Of a DNA stretch of 7,872 nt, positions 1 through 6,447 are shown piece by piece; the first letter of the stretch is position 1; every line of letters starts with the position of its first letter. The translations under genes and the position numbers were made by a program. The stretch is taken from positions 1 through 7,872 of the forward strand of contig JAGBFY010000101.1 in NCBI GenBank assembly GCA_017936245.1, in the 5' to 3' direction. The notes below the pieces were generated by a model, which was not told where the DNA came from, made no database searches, and saw only the letters and a list, made by a program, of their open reading frames with translations. This stretch comes from Kiritimatiellia bacterium. GTDB lineage: Bacteria > Verrucomicrobiota > Kiritimatiellia > RFP12 > UBA1067.

Positions 1-780
1 ACGGTGGACGTCTCAGGTTCGATGGAGGCACTGGACCTTTCACCGTCAAATATACGCGACGTAAACGCCGCGAAGACGCGTCTTGATGTTGTCAAGGAAC
101 TGTTCGCGAAGTTTGTGGAGGCGCGTCCGGATGATCTCATTGGTCTCATCACATTTGGCGGATATGCGTCGTCGCTTTCTCCGCTCACGGCAGACCATGA
201 GGCGCTGCTGCATGTCTTGAAGGGTGTGCAGGTGCCGGCAATGCAGTTTGATGCGAACGGCGAGATCGTTGACAGGGACGAAACGATGACGGCTGTCGGC
301 GACGGACTCGCCACTGCGTTGGCGCGGCTCAAGAACGCCGAAACTAAGTCTCGCATTGTGATTCTTCTTTCTGACGGCGTATCCAATACCGGCGCGGTCG
401 AGCCGGATGACGCGTCAGCGGCAGCGGCGAAGCTCGGCATACGCGTATATACGATAGGCGTGGGAACGCATTCGTCGCGCACTCCATTCAGGGCAAGGGA
501 TGTGTTCGGACGCACTACTGTGCAGTACGCCAATATGTCCTTTGATGAATCCCAGCTCAAATCGATAGCGAAGAAGACCAATGCCCGCTATTTCGGCGTG
601 AGGGACGCAAAGGGTCTCAAAGCCGCTCTAGATGAGATCGACCAGCTTGAAAAGACCACGCTCGACCGTACGGTGTTCCAGCGTTACCGCGAGTATTTTC
701 CGCCGTTCCTTTTTGCCGGTGCGTTGCTTGTGCTGGCGGCGGTGTCGCTTCAGATGGCAGCGTCAAGGAGGCTTGTGTAA
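1..780 (+). CDS. BatA-like VWA-domain membrane protein (5' partial)
   Basis: This is the C-terminal part of a von Willebrand factor A (VWA) protein. Reading is open from base 1 and the window begins only two codons before the metal-binding (MIDAS) motif DVSGS, so the true start and any N-terminal membrane helices lie upstream; the GTG at 4 is an internal valine codon, not a start. Numbering from that valine, the MIDAS parts are DxSxS at 2-6, the threonine loop near T96 (before AVGDGLATAL) and LLSDG with D124. The domain continues to about 210, and one hydrophobic helix (about 231-252) ends the protein with a short basic tail. This helix should anchor it in the cytoplasmic membrane with the VWA domain on one face. 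Proteins of this shape followed by a second VWA gene are typical of BatA/BatB in Bacteroides aerotolerance-type operons, whose exact role is not settled. It overlaps the next gene by one base (TAATG). A generic VWA protein of a MoxR-linked operon is the alternative name. Confidence 0.87.
   Translation, partial: TVDVSGSMEALDLSPSNIRDVNAAKTRLDVVKELFAKFVEARPDDLIGLITFGGYASSLSPLTADHEALLHVLKGVQVPAMQFDANGEIVDRDETMTAVGDGLATALARLKNAETKSRIVILLSDGVSNTGAVEPDDASAAAAKLGIRVYTIGVGTHSSRTPFRARDVFGRTTVQYANMSFDESQLKSIAKKTNARYFGVRDAKGLKAALDEIDQLEKTTLDRTVFQRYREYFPPFLFAGALLVLAAVSLQMAASRRLV
765..771 (+). promoter_or_regulatory. Shine-Dalgarno site for the batB-like gene, inside the upstream gene
   Basis: AAGGAGG lies 8 nt before the ATG at 780, within the last codons of the upstream VWA gene. 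The spacing is ideal and supports both the chosen start and translational coupling across the TAATG junction. Confidence 0.75.
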
Positions 781-1805
781 TGCGGTTCGTGAATCCATGG
801 ATGCTTGTGCTTGTGCTGCTCGTTCCCGTGGCGGGTGCGTTCTGGACGTTTCTCCGCGCCCGTTCCGAGGCTCGCTTGAGAGGATTGGTCGCACCCGCTC
901 TTCAAGGTCGCTTGCTTCCGAACAGGCCGAAAACGTTCGTTGTGCAGGCGATGCTTCTTCTCTCAGGTCTTGCGCTCTGCCTGTTCGCGGCGGCGCGTCC
1001 GCAGTGGGGGCATAGCACGCAGGTTGTGGCGGCGAAGAGTCGGAATGTTGTGGTTGCTCTTGACGTGAGCCGTTCCATGCTCGCCGCAGATGTGCGCCCC
1101 AACCGCCTTGAGCGCGCAAAGGCCGATATCGCCGATCTCGTCGATTCACTTGAAGGCGACAGATGCGCACTTGTCGCGTTCCGCCAGAAGGGCGTTCTGC
1201 TGTGTCCGCTTACGACCGACCGTGCGTTTCTCCGCTCCGCGCTTGAAACTGCAACGCCCGAATCCGCGCCACGCGGCGAAACCGATCTTGGCGCTGCGAT
1301 ACGCACCGCGCTGCAGGCGCTGGATCCGACGATGGACGACCATAACGCGATCATTCTTGTTTCGGACGGCGGCGATCTGCGCAACAACGCGCTTGAAGGA
1401 GCTGCGGTGGCAAAGAAGCGCGGCATACCGATCTTCACTGTCGGACTCGGCGACCCTCGCCGCGAAACCACGCTTCCGGATGCGTCGGGTTCGGGCGTCC
1501 AGATGTTCAAGGGACAGCCGGTTAAGGTGAAGCTCGAAGAGAAGGCTCTGCGCGAGATTGCCGCCGCATCGGACGGACGCTACGTGCCGCTCGCAACGGC
1601 GGGAACCGCAGAGACCACGCTAGGGGCGATATACCGCCGCTTCCTGCGTCAGGTGGCGGCGAAGGAACAGGCAGAGGAAGAGGAACTGCGGGCGACTGAA
1701 CGTTTCGGTTTCTTCCTTGTGCCGGGTCTTGTGCTTTTGCTTGCGGCTGCATTTCTTTCCCGTGGACGCTTCAGCGGAAGCGTCCGCCGCAAATCCGCTG
1801 AATAG
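780..1805 (+). CDS. BatB-like VWA-domain membrane protein
   Basis: This 341-residue protein is a full-length, membrane-anchored VWA protein of BatB type. Hydrophobic helices lie at about 7-25 and 54-73, the VWA domain runs from about 89 to 290, and a third helix sits at about 309-327 before a basic tail. The MIDAS is intact: DVSRS at 95-99 followed by PNRLERAK, T168 in the GETDLGAAI loop, and VSDGGD with D196. This should allow divalent-metal-dependent ligand binding by the domain. A charged stretch at 293-306 (rich in E and K) precedes the last helix. The ATG is preceded by a strong Shine-Dalgarno site and overlaps the stop of the BatA-like gene by one base, so the two are surely co-translated and probably partners. 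No BatC, BatD or BatE gene follows; the operon appears to end here. Family role (oxidative stress or envelope function) is reported for relatives but is not shown by this sequence. Confidence 0.9.
   Translation: MRFVNPWMLVLVLLVPVAGAFWTFLRARSEARLRGLVAPALQGRLLPNRPKTFVVQAMLLLSGLALCLFAAARPQWGHSTQVVAAKSRNVVVALDVSRSMLAADVRPNRLERAKADIADLVDSLEGDRCALVAFRQKGVLLCPLTTDRAFLRSALETATPESAPRGETDLGAAIRTALQALDPTMDDHNAIILVSDGGDLRNNALEGAAVAKKRGIPIFTVGLGDPRRETTLPDASGSGVQMFKGQPVKVKLEEKALREIAAASDGRYVPLATAGTAETTLGAIYRRFLRQVAAKEQAEEEELRATERFGFFLVPGLVLLLAAAFLSRGRFSGSVRRKSAE
1762..1802 (+). repeat. Overlapping inverted repeats at the end of the batB-like gene
   Basis: GGACGCTTC (1764-1772) and GAAGCGTCC (1777-1785) form a perfect 9-bp stem with a 4-nt AGCG loop. 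It is extendable by a T-G and a G-C pair at 1762-1763/1786-1787. A second perfect pair, TTCAGCGG (1770-1777) with CCGCTGAA (1795-1802), uses the loop and the inner stem bases of the first, so the two folds exclude each other. All of it is inside the coding sequence, ending one base before the stop codon. No T-run follows, so it is not a classic intrinsic terminator, though it could slow or protect the 3' end of the VWA transcript. Confidence 0.55.
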
Positions 1806-1816
1806 ACCATGGAGTA

Positions 1817-1825
1817 TGGTATAAT
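1817..1825 (+). promoter_or_regulatory. Extended -10 promoter for hisD
   Basis: TGGTATAAT is a TGn-extended, perfect TATAAT -10 box about 40 nt before the hisD ATG. No good -35 is present at the usual distance; the best match, CTGAAT at 1798-1803 with 16-bp spacing, fits only half of TTGACA. A 5-bp inverted repeat, ACCAT (1806-1810) and ATGGT (1816-1820), overlaps the box and might be an operator, but is short enough to be chance. The same nine bases recur upstream of der. Confidence 0.6.
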
Positions 1826-1864
1826 TCAACGCCAACAAGTCAAGAAGACAAGGAGATTTCAGAT

Positions 1865-3163
1865 ATGGTGAGAATTGTTGATTGGTCGGTCTCTAAGCGC
1901 CAGAACCGTGCCGTCACGGAGTTCCTTGAGCGCAGCGCTTTTCCGGAGGAGGCTGAAAAGGCGGCGTTCGAGGTGCTTTCCGCCATTCGTGCACGTGGGG
2001 ATGAGGCTGTTGCCGAATATGTGGCGAAGTTTGAGGGCGCCAAGCTGCAGCCCAAGCAGTTCCGTGTGTCGGCCGCCGAGATGAAGAATGTAGATGCCGC
2101 AGTGTCTCCTTCCCTCAAGCGCGCCGTAAAGGATGCCTATACGCGTGTCATGAGGTTCTCCAAGGAATCTTTGCGTAAGCCTTGGACGATGAAGACCCCT
2201 CGTGGAGGAAGTGCAGGCGAGTTCTTCTCGCCGATGGATCGAGTCGGTGTGTACGTGCCTGGCGGCACGGCTCCGCTCGCATCCACTTCCGTGATGACGG
2301 TCACACTTGCCCGTGCGGCCGGAGTCAAGGAGATTGTAGCCTGCACGCCTGCCGGAAAGACGGGCGAGATCAATCCGGTTCTTCTCTATGCGCTCAAGCT
2401 CGCCGGTGTTACGGAGGTATATCGAGTTGGCGGCATTCAGGCCATCGGAATGATGGCGTACGGCACGAAGTCCTGCGCGAAGGTGCAGAAGATTGTGGGT
2501 CCAGGCAATGCGTATGTAACTGCGGCGAAGCGCCAGGTGTACGGGTATGTGGGAATCGATCAGGTGGCTGGACCGAGCGAGATAGCCGTCCTTGCGGATG
2601 GCACCGTGGATGCCCGCTGGGTGGCGGCGGATCTTCTTTCCCAGGCGGAGCACGGAAGCGGTTGGGAGAAGTCGCTTCTTGTTACGCAATCTAAGGCGTT
2701 CGCGGAGAAGGTGAAGGAAGAACTTCTCGCCCAAACCGAAACTCTTTCCCGCAAAGAGATAATCAAGCGCGTGATTGACCGTGACGGAATCCTTTTCGCC
2801 GTTACGCCCAACCTCACGGAAGGTCTTGAACTCGTGAACCGCTTCGCTCCAGAGCACTTTGAGATTATGTGCAAGGATGCGCTGAAGCTCATGAAGGGGG
2901 TGAGGTCGGCAGGTGCCGTTTTTGCCGGTGCATGGACTCCGGAGTCCGCCGGTGACTTTGTCGCAGGACCTTCGCATGTGCTGCCTACGGGCGGCGCGGC
3001 CAACATGTTCAACGGCCTCACGCCAGATGATTTCCGCCGTCGCCACAGTTTCGTGGCGTTCACGAAGGAAGATCTCGCCGAGACGAAGAAGACAATCGAG
3101 GCATTCGCTGAGGTTGAAGGCCTTGATGCACATGGTCGCGCTGCATCGATACGCTTCGAGTGA
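1865..3163 (+). CDS. hisD: Histidinol dehydrogenase
   Basis: HisD catalyses the last two steps of histidine synthesis: NAD-dependent, zinc-requiring oxidation of L-histidinol to histidinal and then to L-histidine, in the cytoplasm as a homodimer. The 432-residue length matches the family (E. coli 434). Signature stretches are visible in order: GVYVPGGTAPLASTSVMT (about 128-145), VGGIQAIGMMAYGT (188-201), KIVGPGNAYVTAAKRQV (209-225), QVAGPSEI (233-240), FAPEHFEI (327-334) and AGPSHVLPTGG (367-377). The four zinc ligands correspond to Q260, H263, D364 and H423, and the catalytic Glu-His pair to E330 and H331, so the enzyme should be active. The ATG at 1865 is supported by AAGGAG at 1850-1855 with 9-nt spacing. 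It has its own promoter and lies alone: no other his gene is on either side. A relative acting on a different amino alcohol is possible but the residue set gives no reason to prefer it. Confidence 0.97.
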   Translation: MVRIVDWSVSKRQNRAVTEFLERSAFPEEAEKAAFEVLSAIRARGDEAVAEYVAKFEGAKLQPKQFRVSAAEMKNVDAAVSPSLKRAVKDAYTRVMRFSKESLRKPWTMKTPRGGSAGEFFSPMDRVGVYVPGGTAPLASTSVMTVTLARAAGVKEIVACTPAGKTGEINPVLLYALKLAGVTEVYRVGGIQAIGMMAYGTKSCAKVQKIVGPGNAYVTAAKRQVYGYVGIDQVAGPSEIAVLADGTVDARWVAADLLSQAEHGSGWEKSLLVTQSKAFAEKVKEELLAQTETLSRKEIIKRVIDRDGILFAVTPNLTEGLELVNRFAPEHFEIMCKDALKLMKGVRSAGAVFAGAWTPESAGDFVAGPSHVLPTGGAANMFNGLTPDDFRRRHSFVAFTKEDLAETKKTIEAFAEVEGLDAHGRAASIRFE

Positions 3164-3218
3164 CAAGTGACGGATTGGGCGCATCATTCGAATAGTTGCT
3201 AACGGTTGACGGTGATCA

Positions 3219-4457
3219 ATGGAGAGCTTTTCGTTCGCATTGCTGTTCGATCTGCTGTGCTGCCTGCTCAGCGCAGTGTTCTTTTGGTCGACATTGGTGC
3301 TCGTCATAGGCTTGATCCGCAAGGGACGGCAGCATCCGGTGGCCGGAAGGAAACTGCGTTTCGCGGTTTTGATATGTGCAAGGAATGAAGAGCGCGTAAT
3401 AGAACTGCCTGTGCGGAGCATTCTCGATGCTTTGTATCCTGAGGATCGGCGAAAGGTTTTTGTGATTGCCGACAACTGCACCGACAGAACCGCTGAGGCT
3501 GCCCGTGCCGCTGGTGCAACGGTATGGGAGAAATCCACTCCAAGTTCAGGTAAGGGCGATGTGCTTGCCTGGGGAATTGAACGGGTCCGTGAACAGGGTG
3601 GTTTCGACGCCGTGGCAGTGTTCGACGCGGACAATACTGTGGATAGCGGATGGTTCGATGCTGTTAATGATGCCCTTAATGATGGCGAGTGCGTCGTTAC
3701 AGGATGCCGCCGAGCGTCGAATGTTGGCGAAAACGTGATCTCTGGGTGGTATGCCGTTTATTGGGCAATGATGAACGAGCTCTCGAACAGGGTGCGAACG
3801 AATCTGGGGTTGTCCGGCAAGCTTACCGGAACCGGTTTTGCTTTTCTGCTTTCGGCTTTGGGCGCTGACGGATGGTGTACCAGGACAATGGTGGAGGATG
3901 TGGAGTTTACCATTCAGGGGAACCTTGCCGGAAGACGGGTCGCGTATGTCGGAGGAGCGGGCTACTCTGACGAACAGCCGGTCACTCTGTCGGCGATGTG
4001 GCGTCAGCTTTGCCGGTGGGAGACGGGCGGTTGGCAGGTTGTGCGCATATACTCAATCCCTTGGATCGCAAAGTTGCTGCGCAAACCGTCCCTTCGCCTT
4101 TTTGACAGCTTCTTTTCAATCCTTACCGGATTTTCGGTCGCGTTCATTCATTTTGCGAATGTCATTGCGCTTGTTATCAAATTGTACGCTGGACATCCTT
4201 GTGCACAGGCGTTTCAGATGTTTGCTGGTTTTGTTCTGCTCGTCTTTGTTATGGGTTGGTTGACCGCAGCAATTTCAATCGCGCTCTCGGATAGAAAGGG
4301 GAGACCGGGACTGCTTCCAATCGTGACATTCCCTCTGTTCTCTTTGGTGCTGTCGGCCTCTGCGCTGTTTACGCTTGTGTTCCCGGTGCGCCGCTGGAAG
4401 CCGATTCAGCACGGACAATGCATTCCTTCGCGCTCCTTGCGTTCTCCCGATGCATGA
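3219..4457 (+). CDS. Membrane glycosyltransferase, family 2 (processive type)
   Basis: This 412-residue integral membrane enzyme should transfer sugar from a nucleotide-sugar donor on the cytoplasmic face. One N-terminal helix (about 7-33) is followed by a GT-A catalytic domain and three C-terminal helices (about 297-323, 332-356, 364-389). Visible family 2 motifs are the nucleotide-binding CARNEE (53-58) and ADNCTDRT (84-91), the metal-binding DAD (136-138), TGTGF (203-207), the catalytic-base region ED (226-227) and QLCRW (263-267), which fits the QxxRW motif of processive synthases such as cellulose, hyaluronan and poly-GlcNAc synthases. The donor and product cannot be told from sequence. 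An in-frame TGA sits at 3213-3215, so the ATG at 3219 is the earliest possible start; its ribosome site (GGTGA, 3 nt away) is poor. No partner genes for a polysaccharide or glycolipid are nearby. Codons look more A/T-rich than in neighbours, especially in the C-terminal membrane part. Confidence 0.9.
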   Translation: MESFSFALLFDLLCCLLSAVFFWSTLVLVIGLIRKGRQHPVAGRKLRFAVLICARNEERVIELPVRSILDALYPEDRRKVFVIADNCTDRTAEAARAAGATVWEKSTPSSGKGDVLAWGIERVREQGGFDAVAVFDADNTVDSGWFDAVNDALNDGECVVTGCRRASNVGENVISGWYAVYWAMMNELSNRVRTNLGLSGKLTGTGFAFLLSALGADGWCTRTMVEDVEFTIQGNLAGRRVAYVGGAGYSDEQPVTLSAMWRQLCRWETGGWQVVRIYSIPWIAKLLRKPSLRLFDSFFSILTGFSVAFIHFANVIALVIKLYAGHPCAQAFQMFAGFVLLVFVMGWLTAAISIALSDRKGRPGLLPIVTFPLFSLVLSASALFTLVFPVRRWKPIQHGQCIPSRSLRSPDA

Positions 4458-4481
4458 GGGAACGAGTACATTGCTTAAATG

Positions 4482-4490
4482 TGGTATAAT
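4482..4490 (+). promoter_or_regulatory. Extended -10 promoter for der-tsaC operon
   Basis: TGGTATAAT lies about 39 nt before the der ATG and is identical to the nine bases upstream of hisD. No recognisable -35 exists at 16-18 bp, as expected for a promoter relying on the TG extension. A 5-bp inverted repeat, ACATT (4468-4472) and AATGT (4478-4482), abuts it. The predicted leader of about 30 nt is A/T-rich and lacks a good Shine-Dalgarno site near the der start. Confidence 0.6.
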
Positions 4491-4528
4491 GTCAGGGTTT
4501 TCATTTATACGAGATATGGTATTGGCTT

Positions 4529-5896
4529 ATGGCTACAGTTTCAATAGTTGGGCGCCCGAATGTGGGCAAGTCTGCTCTTTTCAACCGCATTGCACGTGAA
4601 CGCATCGCGATTGTGTTCGATCAGCCCGGTGTTACGCGCGATCGCGTTGCGCGTGAGGTGACGGTTCTTGGAAAACGTTTCATGCTGGTTGATACTGGCG
4701 GCATCGCGTTCGACAGGACTCCCGGGTCGGAGGATCCGTTTGCGGAGGAGACTCGCGCTCAGGCTGCGCTTGCTGTCGGCGACTCCGATCTTTGCGTGGT
4801 TGTTGTCGATGTTAAGAGCGGCATAACGCCTCTTGATGAAGAGGTGCTGAAGCGCGTCCGCGAGTCGGGATGTCCCACCGTAATAGCCGCCAACAAGTGC
4901 GACCGTCCCGAGGATGACGAAAAGTCCGACGAGTTTGCGCGTTTCGGCATGAAGGTGTTCAACGTTTCGGCGGAGCATGGACGCGGGATGCAGTCGCTTG
5001 TGGAGCATATCGTCGGCGCACTGCCGCCGCAGGAGGAGTCCACAATCGCGAAGCCGCTGCGTGTTGCGATTGTAGGGCGTCCCAATGCGGGCAAGAGTTC
5101 CTACATCAACCGCCTCCTGAACGCAGAACGCGTGATCGTGTCCGACATTCCCGGCACGACGCGCGACGCAGTGGACGTGCCGTTCACCATCGGAGAGGGC
5201 CCGACAGCCCGCCACTACACGCTTGTCGATACCGCGGGCATGAAGAGCCACACGCAGATGTCCAAGACGAGTGTGGATAACTTCTCCCTCTTCAGAAGCG
5301 AGAAGGCAATCGAAGAGGCCGATGTTGTGCTGCTTACGATGGAGTCCGAGATTGGACCGACCCGTCAGGACATGCGCATTGCCGGCAAGATCATCGATGC
5401 GCAGAAGGCCTGCGCGGTGCTGATGAACAAGTGGGATCTGGCCGTCGCGAAGGGCATGACCGAGAAGGAGGCTACTGACGCCATCCGCAAGATGATGCCG
5501 TTTCTTACGTTCGCGCCGATTGTTTTCTGTTCGGCGAAGTCGGGCTACAACATCCGGCGCACGGTCGATGCCATCGATGCCGTCGCCTCCAGCGTGAAGA
5601 CGCAGATGCCGACGGGCGTGCTGAACCGCACCATCGAGGTCGCCACCAAAAAAACGCTCGCACCGATGAGGAACGGGCGGCGTCTCAAGGTGTATTATGG
5701 GCTTCAGGTGGGCACTGCGCCTTTGACGATTCGTCTCTTCGTGAACGACCCGAAGCTTGTGACCCCAGCCTACAAGTCGTACATCGAGAAGGCGATCCGT
5801 GCGAGATTCGGTCTGGAGGGCGCTCCGCTCAGGATATTCATGAAGGCGCGTTCGCGCAAGTCGGTTTCCGAATTTCGCAACGACTTCAAGGAATGA
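4529..5896 (+). CDS. der: Ribosome assembly GTPase Der (EngA)
   Basis: Der is an essential GTPase with two tandem G domains that acts in maturation of the 50S ribosomal subunit. The 455 residues fit the bacterial family length. The first G domain has GRPNVGKS (8-15), PGVTRDR (33-39), DTGG (55-58), NKCD (122-125) and SAE (147-149). The second has GRPNAGKS (183-190), PGTTRDA (208-214), DTAG (234-237), NKWD (300-303) and SAK (335-337). The C-terminal KH-like RNA-binding domain spans about 355-455 and includes the VYYGLQVGTAPLTIRLFVN stretch. All nucleotide-binding boxes are intact. The ATG at 4529 gives the usual MATVSIVGRPNVGKS start, although there is no convincing Shine-Dalgarno site before it. 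The preceding promoter probably drives der together with tsaC and the following gene, since the der stop overlaps the tsaC start by 4 bp. Confidence 0.98.
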   Translation: MATVSIVGRPNVGKSALFNRIARERIAIVFDQPGVTRDRVAREVTVLGKRFMLVDTGGIAFDRTPGSEDPFAEETRAQAALAVGDSDLCVVVVDVKSGITPLDEEVLKRVRESGCPTVIAANKCDRPEDDEKSDEFARFGMKVFNVSAEHGRGMQSLVEHIVGALPPQEESTIAKPLRVAIVGRPNAGKSSYINRLLNAERVIVSDIPGTTRDAVDVPFTIGEGPTARHYTLVDTAGMKSHTQMSKTSVDNFSLFRSEKAIEEADVVLLTMESEIGPTRQDMRIAGKIIDAQKACAVLMNKWDLAVAKGMTEKEATDAIRKMMPFLTFAPIVFCSAKSGYNIRRTVDAIDAVASSVKTQMPTGVLNRTIEVATKKTLAPMRNGRRLKVYYGLQVGTAPLTIRLFVNDPKLVTPAYKSYIEKAIRARFGLEGAPLRIFMKARSRKSVSEFRNDFKE

Positions 5897-6447
5897 TGAA
5901 AATAATTCCCTGCAACGATGCGTCCCTTGATGAAGCGGCGGCGGTTCTGAATGCCGGTGGCGTGGCTGTGATTCCCACGGATACGGTGTACGGGCTCGCT
6001 GCGCATCCGGGCTTTCCGGATGCCGTCGAGCGGTTGTACACGATAAAGGGACGCGAGAGCGGAAAGAAGATTGCGCTTCTCGCCTCTGATGCGGCGGCAG
6101 TCGAGGCGTTTGGCTTTCCGCTTCCTGACAAGGCGGCGCAGCTTGCCGGCAGACATTGGCCAGGGGCGCTCACGATGGTTCTCGGCGAAGAGGGGTTCAG
6201 AGTTCCGGATCATGCATGGACGCGAAGTCTTCTTGCGAAGTGCGGCGGTGTTCTGCGTGTGACGAGCGCGAACCTTTCGGGCGGAAGCCCTGCGACTGAT
6301 GCGCCGCAGGCGTTGGCGGATGTTGGGCTTTCTGCCGATCTGGTGGTTGATGACGGTGCGTCGCCCGGCGGCGTGGCGTCCACGGTCGTGCGCGTGTGCG
6401 CGGACGGTGGAATCGATGTTTTGAGAAAAGGAGCCATTGAGATATGA
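5893..6447 (+). CDS. tsaC: Threonylcarbamoyl-AMP synthase (Sua5/YciO/YrdC family, TsaC type)
   Basis: This 184-residue protein matches the short TsaC/YrdC form, without the extra C-terminal domain of Sua5. TsaC makes threonylcarbamoyl-AMP from threonine, bicarbonate and ATP, the first step in t6A modification at position 37 of ANN-decoding tRNAs; TsaB, TsaD and TsaE (not in view) complete it. Visible motifs are PTDTVYGLA (28-36), the substrate-binding K-x-R at 52-54 (KGR, followed by Glu instead of the common Pro), WPGALT (89-94), RVPDH (103-107), SANLSG (125-130) and STVV (163-166). The start is ambiguous: ATG at 5893 overlaps the der stop (ATGA), and a second ATG follows at 5896. AAGGA at 5888-5892 is very close to either, so translation probably depends on ribosomes finishing der. 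YciO-type paralogues are an alternative, but the short length and full motif set favour TsaC. Confidence 0.9.
   Translation: MMKIIPCNDASLDEAAAVLNAGGVAVIPTDTVYGLAAHPGFPDAVERLYTIKGRESGKKIALLASDAAAVEAFGFPLPDKAAQLAGRHWPGALTMVLGEEGFRVPDHAWTRSLLAKCGGVLRVTSANLSGGSPATDAPQALADVGLSADLVVDDGASPGGVASTVVRVCADGGIDVLRKGAIEI
6427..6433 (+). promoter_or_regulatory. Shine-Dalgarno site for the gene after tsaC
   Basis: AAAGGAG lies inside the end of tsaC, 10 nt before the ATG at 6444. It supports that start and independent re-initiation at the ATGA overlap. Confidence 0.65.

Noticed and set aside
4..6. GTG as the start of the first gene
   Set aside because: It falls one codon before the MIDAS aspartate; VWA proteins need the preceding strand, so the real start is outside the window.
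3160..3171. Short direct repeat GTGAC-AA-GTGAC at the hisD stop
   Set aside because: Five-base repeats are expected by chance and nothing else marks this as a site.
3206..3211. TTGACG as a -35 box for the glycosyltransferase gene
   Set aside because: It lies only about 7 nt before the ATG, leaving no room for a -10 box and leader.
1859..3634. A 591-codon open frame on the - strand, spanning hisD and the start of the glycosyltransferase gene
   Set aside because: It lies opposite hisD, whose protein is unmistakable, and its product is a low-complexity R/H/S-rich sequence with no recognisable motif. It is a shadow of codon bias.
4440..4464. Possible terminator hairpin at the end of the glycosyltransferase gene
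   Set aside because: CGTTCTC (4440-4446) pairs with GAGGGAACG only with a wobble and a mismatch, and no T-run follows. Too weak to call.
4541..5251. A 236-codon open frame on the - strand inside der
   Set aside because: It is entirely opposite the conserved G domains of Der and has no domain of its own.
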